From assembly GCA_025677815.1 (NCBI GenBank), contig JAIXMP010000015.1:682001-746000 (forward strand): DNA of 64,000 nt, written 5' to 3'. A program made the position numbers and the translations under genes. How positions within the stretch are numbered: position 1 is the stretch's first letter; every line of letters starts with the position of its first letter. The DNA is from Phascolomyces articulosus. Lineage: Eukaryota; Mucoromycota; Mucoromycetes; Mucorales; Lichtheimiaceae. Below the pieces are notes generated by a model. That model was not told where the DNA came from. It ran no database searches and saw only the letters and a program-made list of their open reading frames with translations. Positions 24,201-35,250 of this stretch are shown here, in pieces.

Positions 24201-24630
24201 CGATTAGGTTGGGGTTCAACGAGTAATAGTGATGCAAGTGACGATGAAGAAGGTCAAAATAGGGGCTCCTCTACCATGATGCCTGTTTTGGGTGCCAAAG
24301 TAGAATTGTTACGTCGTCCTTTACCAATGCGAGGTACGATCAAATATATTGGTCAAGTACAATTTGCAAAAGGAACGTATGTTGGTGTTGAGCTGGATGA
24401 AAGACGTAAGTTATATATATATATATTGGTTTCATGTGTAGTGAAATTGTACAATGAACTAATACGATTCTATTTGATTATTATTATTAGTGGGTAACAA
24501 TGATGGTGCTTATAATGATGTTCGATACTTTCATACAGACCAACAGCGCGGGGCGTTTTGTAAATTGGATGATTTCAAGATCCTTTCCATGCCAACGACT
24601 TCTTCTACATCCTCATCTAGTCGTGCATGA
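21231..24630 (+). CDS. Protein with two BTB/POZ domains and a C-terminal CAP-Gly domain
   Basis: Four exons: 21231-21351, 21436-23271, 23386-24405, 24491-24630 (1038 aa); all junctions keep frame. BTB-1 (about residues 15-110) has LADVCFHYPCGKIWAHRAII and LLRYWYTGEF. BTB-2 (about 245-400) has SDVTLKLF, HRCILASQSSHFYAMF and LRYYYTDTL, followed by a BACK-like helical part. A Ser/Thr/His/Asn-rich basic linker (about 655-950) leads to CAP-Gly (about 954-1030), with GTYVGVELDERLGNNDG, the last five residues being the family's GKNDG-type binding motif. Family knowledge: BTB domains dimerise or recruit Cullin-3; CAP-Gly binds the C-terminal EEY/F of tubulin or +TIP proteins. I infer a microtubule-linked adaptor, possibly a Cul3 substrate receptor. 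The combination is unusual. Confidence 0.85.
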
Positions 24631-24978
24631 TAAAAATAAATAAACATACTTTACCCCTCCCTGCATCTCATATTTTCTCATCACCATCATTTCTATGTCA
24701 CTTATACATTGTAGTTTTCCTATATTATTTTATTTGATACCCCACCCATCTCTCCATTCTTTTTTTTATATCCAAATTCAATTTATACATATAAACATAT
24801 ATTCTATTTATTATTATTATTCTATATTATTATTCTATATTATTAGATATTTCCATTTTATAGCTCATAAGTTTGTTGTGTATATATTTTATCATACAAT
24901 TTAAAGTTTTTGCCTTAAAAAAAAGAAGACCCGATCATTCTTACAATTTTAAAGTTTCACGTGTGACTCTTTGGTATT

Positions 24979-25082
24979 ATGACAAGTGTCGATAATTCGC
25001 TGTAAGTAGTAACTTGGATACTAAATACTTTTTTTCTTTCTTTCCTGTTACTACAACAACCCCCCATTTCTTTTCGTAATAG
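24979..25082 (+). promoter_or_regulatory. Leader with uORF and probable 5' UTR intron upstream of the acyltransferase gene
   Basis: An upstream ATG at 24979 opens an eight-codon uORF (MTSVDNSL, stop TAA) if the leader is unspliced. A consensus donor GTAAGT at 25002 and an acceptor ...CGTAATAG ending at 25082 define an 81-nt intron. If spliced, the same uATG runs out of frame over the main start at 25085. Splicing of the leader would therefore change the uORF. This is inferred from sequence only. Confidence 0.4.
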
Positions 25083-25084
25083 AA

Positions 25085-26711
25085 ATGGAAAAATATTCTC
25101 GTTGGAGAGTAAGTTTTTTTTCCAACTTTCTGTATTTATCTATATTTCTCTCTCACCTTAAGAGAACAGCTGCTTTTTTCATATTAACGCGTCGTTTATA
25201 TATATAATAGGATGCTGGAACAGGCATTCAACCATTCTTACCACCTGTCGTACGTATATATATATGTATATATATATTCTTAGTGTTCCATCCATTCCAT
25301 CCATTAATAAATCTAATTCATCATGACATAATAACCATAAATATATATTAGCCACCACGAACAGAATCCAGTTTATTATCCACGCTCTCCAATGCTGTTC
25401 ATTATATAGTGGGACCTATTCAAGGGTTAGTCAAACTAGCACTTGTTTTAGTATTAAGTTTACTTTATTTTCTGATCAGTAAAGTGATTGGTACTATTAT
25501 GGTAAAGTATCAGGATCTATCTAGAATATCTAAAAAAAAAGAGCACCACAATAAACACATATCCATTTCTATGTACCCAATGATATTCATATATATAGGT
25601 GGGACCTTTACAACGGATATGGGCACGACTCTGGTCCACGATCTTTTTACGAATGATATTATTTGTTAGTGGTTTTTTTTTTATCAAGACAGAAACCATT
25701 TCATTACGTCGAGGCAGTAGTCGTCGTAACAACAACAATAACACCAACAACACTTCTTCAGGCGGTGTTCAATCCGGTGATATCATCGTAGCCAATTGGA
25801 CTTCTTATATTGATGTCCTATACCTTGCTTATGCTTATGGTTCCCCTGTTTTCACTCAAGTATACCCACAGGGTCAAGTCCAACGCATCGGATTTTGGAA
25901 AGCCCTTCGCGCATGTACTAAAATGCCTCCTTCGTTGGAAGATCAAGAACAAGAGAAAGATCAGCTATGTTCCATTCGTGAATTGCAACAACAAGCGAAA
26001 GAAAATGGGTGGGGTCCTATTGTGGTATTTCCGGAAGGGACCACATCCAATGGTCGTGCGTTGTTGAAGTTTGCTAATGTGTTTCAATCGTTCCAACCTT
26101 CGGAACGTGATGGACGGTTTCATATTGTGTCGTTTAGGTATTGTATTTGTTGTTAGGAAGAGAAAGGAAGGAGGTCCCGTTGGATAGATAAAACATTGGA
26201 TTTTTTTTTGAGGATAGGTTTTGACTTGATTGTTATTAAAAAAAATAGATATGAATATCGAAATTTACCACCTACTTATACTGTGGGTAACCAATTTTGG
26301 CATTTTTGTAAATTATGCTCTCAGGTAAGTAAGATCAAACCTATGGAAAAAGAATGGAGGGAAGGAAAACAGAATCGCATCAAATATATTAACCCATTGG
26401 TTTTTATATATATATAGTTTTATAATACACTCTCCGTCAAACGTTTGGCAAGTGATGATGTACCATGTAATCCCGCCATGACCTCTTCTCAAGAAGCCGC
26501 CGATTTAGCCTCATTAGCCGGCAAGGGGGCCAGTGATGATTTAGTAGCTGGTCAAATGGCCGTCTGTTTGGGTAATATGTCCCGACTTCGCAAAACCAAT
26601 TTAAGTATGATGGATAAACGGGATTTCTTGGAATATTATCATTCAAGAGATAAAAAGAGTGCAAGAAAACAAGAACAACAAACGTTACGTAACAAGAAAA
26701 AGACAAAATAA
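25085..26711 (+). CDS. LOA1: PlsC-type lysophosphatidic acid acyltransferase, LOA1/VPS66-like
   Basis: Six exons: 25085-25108, 25211-25249, 25352-25501, 25599-26137, 26249-26324, 26418-26711 (373 aa). The N-terminus MEKYSRWRDAGTGIQPFLPP is a strong match, from memory, to the start of yeast Loa1/Vps66 and fixed the choice of start and of the two tiny first exons. A hydrophobic hairpin (about residues 42-100) would anchor it in ER or lipid-droplet membranes. PlsC motif 1 reads NWTSYID (Trp where most members have the catalytic His of HX4D); the FPEGTTSNGR motif is intact. The C-terminus ends in a Lys-rich tail. Family role: acylation of lysophosphatidic acid with oleoyl-CoA for phospholipid and triacylglycerol synthesis. 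It converges with the PI4K gene, 191 bp apart. Confidence 0.85.
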
Positions 26712-26902
26712 TCTTTATATTTATTATATTAATTTTTTTTTCGTGAATATGCAAGACTGAAAGGAAGGATGTGGGTAATTTTTATTATCTATTATATTTT
26801 ATCCAAATAGGAACAAGAAAAACCCCATGATGTAATTTTTTTCACTATTATAAATAATGTGTGTAATATATTTACTTTAAAAAAAAGGTTGGGGGGAAGG
26901 GG

Positions 26903-29866
26903 CTAGCAACAAGTGAAATAAGGTTTTTTGCTTTTAACGACTTCTATGGTTTCCATAATAATGGTGACGCGTTTACGTTTGGTATCATTCTCTGAATCTT
27001 CATCAGAAGAAGAAGATTCATTTTCTCCATCACTTCCTACATGTCTTCCAAGTCGTAGGTTTCTCATGAGTCGTCTTCGTCGTCTTTTACTAAAATCAAC
27101 TGACATTCGACTTGTAATACGGTCTCGCCAAGGTGGACGTTCCATCAATGGGTGAGAGGGTTCACCTTCCTCTCCACCAGCACCATCAATACCTTCACCC
27201 AGTTGCTGTTGTTGTGAAAGGGAAGTAGAAGAAGAAGAAGCGGTATTCAAAATAGGATGATCATGATACGATTGATGCATGGATAGATCGAATGAAGTGG
27301 ATCGTTTCGTACGTAATCGTCGTACTGGTTGTTGTTGTTGACGTTGTTTCGATTTTGATTTTAGTGGTTCCTGTTGCTCTGATGGTGGTTGAGGACGAGG
27401 ACTTCGTTGCTGAATCATTTTTTGATCATATTCAATCAAAATTTCTTCTTGATGGACCAACACACGTTCCGTAGCCACTAAATCCAGAGGCGTAGCATGA
27501 GGATCTGAAAGAGCACGTACAATATTAAATCCTTGTCCTTTGAGTACAGCCATTTGTTTTTGAAACATGCGTTCATCAAAATCAGAATCGGTTTTAAACA
27601 AGTCTCGTAATTCATGCACCGTTTGACGCCACCAGACAGGGTCTGATAAAACCGTCAGGAATTGATGTCGTGTTTGTTCGGAAAAGGGCCGAGCGATGAG
27701 AGGATCAGGTAAAGCCAACCATCCATAAGGATAGGAGCGCCATTGATCTGGATGTTTAAAGGGAAAGGCAAGACCATTGTCAATGGCTGCCACTTGAATA
27801 TAAGCGTTCTTGACGGAGTCTAATAAACTACCATGGGTGGTAGGACTACTACTACCACTGGAGCTGTTACTGTCCTGACAGTATTTGATCATCCAATTAT
27901 CCAATCCACGATCTAGTTGTTTTTTTTAATATAAAAAAAAGAGGAGTTTAGTTATTGGAGAGAGAGAGAGAGGAGGGGGTTCATAAATATGCATCACATC
28001 CTATGAGTAAATCTATCCGTTTTTTACCTGTATTACGGATCAAGAAATCCAAAATAACCAATTGTTCAAATTCAAGTTTAAATTGATCTTGCATTCGATG
28101 ATTCCAACGGAATCCTTTTTTATGATGACTTGATGTAGATCGATTGACATGTGTTTGATCACTTTCATATCGTTCATCCGTCACCACATCACCATACATA
28201 TCTTGTGCTGCAACTATTGCTCCTCCTCCTTCATTATTATTATTATTATTTAATGAAGTACAATAGCTTTCCTCCAAATGATGACCTCCTTCTTCATTCT
28301 GATCATCCTCATCTTCCTCTGTATCATCTTGACCCATGCACCCGGCCCAAACAGCACTTGTTCCCCGTACCAACGATGTAGTCGAAGAATGATACGGATC
28401 AACCGGAAACGGATGATCTCTCAAAAACAAATTGGCGTCGCGAAAACCATCCAAAAAACATTGAAAACTACCAATTTTCGGTGGTAACCCAACAACAGAA
28501 GCGGAGCGACGATCGAGATAATCATAGTGAAACGAAGGAGAAGCCAAATGAATGACATCAGTATGTGGGACAAGACAAGTACCCAAACGACGGTCAATTA
28601 AAGAAGAAGCAGCTTCGGATACGTAGCCGAGATTAGGGATTAAACAACTCCGGCCAAAGAAACAAGGAAACAAGTGTCGATGAATCCATTTGGTCCATTT
28701 GGGGTTTAATCGTCCATAAGGTTCTTCATTTTTGGGTTTAAAGACACCTACAATTTTTCCTTGTCGGTTGCGACAAAAGTAGGAACCACTGGAACCTTGA
28801 CTGATGCGCGTCGGCTGCACACCTGCACTCTCAATCGCCGATCGAACAGATTCGACAATATGTTCGAATTCTTCTTTACTGACTGGAATGTCCTTTTTTT
28901 TAAAAAGTATGCCAAGAAAAAAAAAATCAATGATCCTTATCAATTTTTTTTTTCGAGGTTTCCCCCTTTTGAAAATTTATTGATGAAAAATTAAGTTACC
29001 TTGGGTGGAGATATGGATTGTTCCGATGTTTGTTGTTGATATGGAGGTAATGACATACTATTGGATACGCGATGCATAGAAAGTTCAGTAGGTAATGAAG
29101 TTGTTGAAGACGCATGATTGTTATTATCATTCTGATGGAGGTCCCATTTCACAAACACTGAAGTAGACAACTGATCTGTAGGTGCCAATGGGGTATCCAA
29201 TAAAAGGGATCTTGTGGTGGGTGATGCTGGAGGCTGTTGTTGCCCATGATGATGCACGTGCTTTTTGTTTCCAAGCATACGACGTCGACCACGGAGCCTT
29301 CGCCGACGTACAATCGTCCATCCACGTTTCGGTAATTCTTTTAACATGGGATCTGCTTGTGAAGGCATATCTCCTTGTTGAATATCAGACATAATCACTT
29401 TGGGTAAAGAGGCAAAGGAAGCTTCTGAAGCTGTCTTTTTACGAAATGGTAACTTGTTTTTGATAAATCGTTGCGTAGCAATAGGAATCTCTGCTGCTCG
29501 TTTGGCTGACATGGACGCGCGGGCTGAAAATGAATGAAATCCTGGGAAATGATCGTCATCCTCCAGTTCTGTGGATGGTGGTAGTGACGATTGGTTTAGA
29601 TCGTTTGTTGTTGTGTCGTTTGGATCGATGGTAATGGCGGTATGGTCGTCATTAGATTCAGGTAAAGCGATTGCTTTGGGTAATCGTGGTACGACGGCAC
29701 AATGTAAACTACTAGAGACGAGAAGGGAATTTGGATGGCGTGCTATGGATGTATGCGCAATGAGATCGTCATAATCGTCATCAAACTCATCTTGCTGTTG
29801 TAAACGGGTATAAGTGCCTTGGTGGCCGCCCGACGAAGCACTCTTGTGCCTTGCACGAGTAAACAT
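26903..29866 (-). CDS. LSB6: Phosphatidylinositol 4-kinase type II
   Basis: Three exons on the minus strand: 29866-29000, 28892-28028, 27912-26903 (913 aa). The catalytic region spans exons 2 and 3: SQGSSGSYF, VGVFKPKNEEPYGRLNP (nucleotide-binding Lys), LIRNTDRGLDNWMIKYC (catalytic loop, rebuilt exactly across the second intron) and AAIDNGLAFPFKHPDQWRSY (the DNG metal-binding motif in place of DFG). These are diagnostic of type II enzymes that make PI4P on Golgi, endosome and vacuole membranes (yeast Lsb6, animal PI4K2A). A poly-Asn/acidic insert lies between lobes, and the Ser/Gln-rich N- and C-terminal parts make it longer than yeast Lsb6 (about 600 aa). It ends SKKPYFTCC, two terminal cysteines that could be lipidated. 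Confidence 0.93.
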
Positions 29867-30212
29867 TGGATGTGGCAGGGTTTATTATTATTTGTATATT
29901 AAAAGAAAAAGGGGGTATAAAAAAATTATATTTATATGTAAAATTATATATATGTATATATACAAAGAAAATAGAGTGAGAAAATGGAAGAAAGAAAGGA
30001 GAGAAAGAATGGGATGAGGTTTTTTTGTTATGTTATGATTATTCAAGCCCAAAGTCGAATTTTGACAAGTTGAATATAAAAAAAATCAAGGTGCTACGAA
30101 ATGATAGATTTAGGGTTTTTTTTTCTTTTCCTGATATGCATATTCATATACCATATTTATACCATTTGTGCCCTCCTTTTCCTCATGCTTTTTCCATTTA
30201 AATGTGTCATGA
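29867..30212. other. Spacer between PI4K start and Sld7-like gene end
   Basis: AT-rich 346 bp that should hold the promoter and leader of the PI 4-kinase gene (minus strand) and the 3' end of the next gene. No specific motif recognised. Confidence 0.5.
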
Positions 30213-32137
30213 TCATAGAGCTGTAGAAAAAGATAGATCCAAATCTTCATAAAATCCAAGATGTTTTTCAATCACTTGATCTAATAATTGACTATTGATT
30301 TGTTCATCCTTCATCGTATGACGCTGTGAAATAAAGGTTGATTATGTTAGATGAAACATAATAAATATGCAATGTTCCCTGTTGAAAAAAAAATAACTTA
30401 CAAAAACATATTGACAACTTTGATAGATTTGTTGATATAACAATTTACTTTTTTCAGAACGCCGATCATGACCACGATGTTTCGACATAGTACCCCATAA
30501 TCGTTTTTTGATCGTTTCTTTATTTTCTGTTTCCCAACTATCATTCGATGCTGCTGCAGTGGTCTTTTTCTGAAAATAAGATGGATATTAAGCGTAGTGA
30601 GCATGCCATATGCATAATGGAGAGAGAAAAAAAAAATTTTTTTTACTGCTTACTTTGCGTGTTTGTTCACTGGAGGATGTCATGTCTTTTCTTTTACTTT
30701 TACTATTCGTACTAGGTGAACCCGTTGTTTTGGCAGTTGTAGAGGTAGAGGATCGATTGGTATGACTAGCATTACTTGTACCAACAGCACCTTGTCGTTC
30801 CAACAAGTAATTTAAATCAATATGACTACGTTTTTTGGGGACAGGTTTTGGACGTGGTTTGGCAAAAAAATCAGGTCGTTGTAATTGTTTTAATCGTTCT
30901 TTTTCCATTCTATCCTGATCTCGAGCACCCAAAAGATCCCATTTCCATTGATAAGTAGATACTATTTCTTGTGACGGTATTGTTTCATCGATAAAGAAGC
31001 CGAGGGCCTCTAAATAATTAACGTGAACATTATCATCACTGTCGTTTTTGTTCTCATGCATCGTCAACATGTGGGATGGATGATAATATAGTTGAGAGAG
31101 TATTCTTGTCGTCGCATCATCATTGAATCGAGATTGAAACAATTGAGCACAAATACAATCGTTGCCTTCATTGTCGGTTTCAACATATAGCAAAATATAA
31201 GAAGGCGAGAATAATGGATATTTTGTACCTAATGATTGTTTCGTCAATATAACCACGCTTCTCTCTTTCTCTTGCTTCCTGTTCCTAACCCCTCACAACT
31301 TACGTTCAATAAATGGATTTTCAACGCCATCTTCCATGATCTCATCTTTATCCTCCACACATTCCAATAATAATCCATGAACACTATGTTTATAATTCCC
31401 CTGAATATATATATATTTGTTTGTTATTTCTCCTTTTCCCCCCTTTTCTGTTTTAAAAATATAACACATTTAATTCTATATCCTGTGTTTTCTGATGTAC
31501 CTTATTACCAAATACAGAATTTAAAAATTGATCCAATCCATCGGTGCCTGGCATCACCAAACTATTTTTTTTTAAAAAAACATATCCACGGGAACGACGC
31601 GTTCTTTTTTTAATCATTCGTTTTCAAAAAAAAAAAAAACCATCCGATAGACAAAAACACACACAGAGAGAGAGATATATACCATTGCCATCGATCAGTG
31701 AGATAGGATTGAAATGTGATACAATTCAACTCCAATACATCCACTAAATTAAATTGTACATCAAAAGTTTTCGTTGTTCTTGTGTGATCATCATTGTATG
31801 GAACCAAATGAAGGTCTATTTTTTTTATATTGTTGTTGCGGATATTTCAGTATCCATATATCATGAAAACCAACTATGAGATAAATATGTTTTTACCTGG
31901 TGGATCTTGGGCAGACCAAAACCGATCTTTTAACCATGCCAATTCTAAAAAGAAATGAATGTTATCGATCGATTAGAAAGAAAAATAAAGTTTCAAAGAA
32001 AAAAAACGTGGTCAAAGGTTCCCTCCCACCAACAACTATAGTCAAACGTCCAAAACAAAGATAAGAGTTTATATGCCTTTGCCAAAATGATGATCACGAT
32101 ATAAATGCAAGGAACCAGATAATGCATAAGTTAACAT
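30213..32137 (-). CDS. Probable Sld7-like DNA replication initiation factor
   Basis: Eight exons (minus): 32137-32077, 31944-31897, 31815-31683, 31561-31501, 31400-31304, 31228-30654, 30569-30402, 30323-30213 (417 aa). The recognition rests on the C-terminal module: WETENKETIKKRLWGTM, then KLLYQQIYQSCQYVFRHTMK and LLDQVIEKHLGFYEDLD, which resembles the Sld7 C-terminal domain (a helical module with a YxxIYxxxxxxxxFR pattern). The N-terminal half (YALSGSLHLY ... PFIERTKYPLFSPSYILLYV) could be the beta-rich Sld3-binding domain, joined by a Ser/Thr/Lys linker. In yeast, Sld7 with Sld3 helps load Cdc45 at origins. Exon 1 needs a GC donor (AAAG|GCATAT at 32076) or an alternative GTGATC donor 21 bases earlier; both keep frame. 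The alternative identity is an unknown nuclear protein. Confidence 0.5.
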
Positions 32138-32344
32138 TGTTGTTGTTGTGTGGGTTATATATATATATGTTATTTTGTCAATGAAAAAAAAAAAAAAGAA
32201 TGAGAGAAAGGAAATTGTTTTACAGGCTGAGTTTTTAGGTACTACTACTAGCTAATATGAACATATTTATATAAATGAAATTTGTTTGCGATGGGTGTGT
32301 TTTACAAAAGACTTGTGTGTTTTTACAGGTTATACTTTTTTTAA

Positions 32345-34982
32345 CTATTTTCCCCATTCGACGCCATCATCCAACGTCAAACGCACTAAAATAATAATAA
32401 TAAAAAGTAAAGAATCAATCATCCATTCCATATCTATATAAAAATAAGTATACGAAACAAAAAAAAAAAACATGAAAATTACTTACAATAGAAGTTGATG
32501 GAGACAGCCAATACAATGAATCCGGTAAGTACAGCTGGGCCATACTTATCCGAATATTCACCTGCTTCATTGCGAGAAACACGGGTAGCACGATCATGAT
32601 AATTATATAAGGCATAAATCATGACACCCAAAGATAAAGCGGTGAAAAGACCTGAAGAAATCCGACCGACTTGATCTGAAAAGTTTAATAATCCAATGGC
32701 TAACCCACCCAATAAGAGGGTGAATTGAAGCCATGCCAAAAATGTACGTTCATTGGCGAAATAAGTCTTGACAGGTGGAGGTTTAGCATTGGCTGCAGCA
32801 AGACGTGCTGCTCTTGGAGAATCTTTACTTTGACTACTACTATCACGTCGTCGGAAAGTGGTCTTGCTCTTTTTGAATAAATGACGTAAACCAGCAGGAG
32901 ATAAAATACTTTTCTTTCCTTCACCACCACCTTCCAAATCTTCTCCTGCTTGCTGCTGAGCTCGTTGATTGGCAAGCAATGGTGTGTTTTCTGTAGCTCC
33001 AGGAGCAGCATCAGCTGCTGTACTGGTAGGTCTTTGTGACGTGGCTTCAGCAATCATACGAATTTGAACATGATCTTCTTCACCACCAGAAGCCGAGCTA
33101 CTACCTGCAGTATCGGTAGGACGCAACACACCAAAGGAACGTACGCGAGGTTTACGAATATCAATATCCATTTGAGGCAACCAAAAAGGTAAAACATTGA
33201 TCTTGTCCTCCAACAAGGTAGCACAGCCATGAATAAACTTTGAGAATTTCGGGACCGATTCGACCAAATGAGAATTCACCAATTCCACCACCCATTGAGG
33301 AGGTTCTTGACCCACGTGCGTTTGAAGTTTCACTTCCAGAACCGCATAAGGGAAACGACAAATATCTTCTTCAGGTAATTGTTTAAATGGATAATCAACA
33401 CCAATATCTGTACGCCGCCAATTATCACCTGAACGAAAACGACCTCCCATATTATCTTCACGAATCAAGGACAATTCGGTATCCAGAGAAATACGAACAC
33501 GTGCATCACCAGGTAATTGAAAAGCTGTACGATTATAAAATGTACGCATCATGGGATGTAATCGTTTGGTTAAAGTAGTGTATTGAACTTCTTGAGCTAA
33601 TTGTTCCATTTCTTGAATTTCTTTTTCGGAATGTTTGCCTTGTTCTCGCATCTTGGCAAATAATTCATCAGTGGTATATTCACCCTTTAAAAAAGCATTC
33701 AAGTATTTTTCTTTAATAGGGAAACGGGCTTTGACGGATTTTTCCCCAGTCCAATCTTCACGATGGGTTTTACGTTCAACAAAGATCGTGTTGGATTCCA
33801 TACCACCATACCAACGCATACGAATGGCTTCAGCTCCTTCACTTTTTTCAAGACGGCCCATATACAAGTTAAAATCATCGTTATCGTAATAGATACTGGT
33901 AATGGCGGAATCTTGTGCTTCGAATTCTTTGTTTGGATTAAAAACCAAGACGGGTAAATGTTTAAGAATAATTAACTTGAGTTCTGTAATGTTATCAGGA
34001 TGGACCCTAATAATAAATAAAAAAATGTTTTAGTTTTATATATAGATCAATATATATTAAAATGAATCGATAAGATGTAAAGAAGAAAAGAAATTACCAG
34101 TATTTTGTCGTGTTACGAACAAAAGCAGACTGTTTACCACCAGCAGCAGCATCACCACCACGTTCTTTACCACGCGTACGTACACGATCATACAATGTAG
34201 ATATACGTACAATCAATGCATCATAATTTTCCTTATAAAATGGTTTTGCATTTAATCGAACCATAAACATTGGCTTTAATGGCCATTTGGTTACTTTCTA
34301 TATAATTTGAAAAGGAAAGAATGGGGAAGAAAGAATTCGTTAAGTAAATATATTTTATCACCAGCAAACATCACTCCTAAGATCTGATACGCTTATCCCT
34401 GAAACACACACATATAACACACAAACACATATACAGATAACATTCCTCATCCTTCAAAAATACAAACATACATCATGTTTCTTGATAATTTTCAGGAAAC
34501 CGGTATAGTTCAAACGAGTAAACTTGGCCAAATCATGAACATCGGCAATAATATGACCCAATTCCATTTCTGAAGCAGTAAATTCATCTTCTTCAGGTGC
34601 TTCTTTACGACACAATTCTTCGACTTCTTGTGCTTCAGATTCAATGCGTCGATTAATTTCTTCCAACTTGACACGTTGAAAACTATATACCTTATCAAGT
34701 TCCTTTTCTAACCGTTCCACGAATTCTGATTCATTGCCTTCAGTCCATTCTTGATCACCTCTGGAATTCTTTTTCAAGAAACGTTTCAAGTCGTCATAGG
34801 CTTTGTTTTATATATATATATGTTATATATTAGTTTATTTTACAAGTGATAGATAACACAATAAAAAAAAGAGAGACATAACACAAAGCTCGGAAGAATA
34901 AGAAAAAAAAAAGTTGCAAACCTAAATAATAGAATGTCCACTCGGGATAAAGAGAAGTTTGTAATGTATGTCCAAACTTCAT
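32345..34982 (-). CDS. VTC4: Vacuolar transporter chaperone 4 (polyphosphate polymerase)
   Basis: Five exons (minus): 34982-34922, 34800-34472, 34297-34098, 34006-32487, 32385-32345 (716 aa; yeast Vtc4 is 721). Order of domains: SPX ([15 protein letters not shown] ... [10 protein letters not shown], the basic inositol-pyrophosphate site); VTC tunnel domain ([48 protein letters not shown]-type [38 protein letters not shown]) with the Arg/Lys/Glu set needed for polyphosphate synthesis; and a C-terminal three-helix DUF202 membrane domain (about 610-700). These features favour VTC4 over the non-catalytic VTC2/3. It polymerises ATP gamma-phosphate into polyphosphate while translocating it into the vacuole and is switched on through SPX. 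The last exon encodes only 14 residues. Confidence 0.95.
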
Positions 34983-35250
34983 TATGTTTTTTTATGTATA
35001 ATTAAAAAAGGAGTAAAAAAATGGTTCAATGAATTACAAGTTAAAAGAAAAAGGGTAGAGAGGGAGAGAAAAGAGAGTAAAAAAAAAAGAGTATTAATTG
35101 TTTGAAGTAAGAAAAAGTTTTGGTTACAAGTTTTTTTTCTATATATATTTGGTTGGGTGCCCGATAAAATAAAAAAAATATGTAGTTTATGTGGTACAAA
35201 ATAGCCAATCATGTCAGATGCATTGTTCAATCATATCAAACCAAAAAGGA

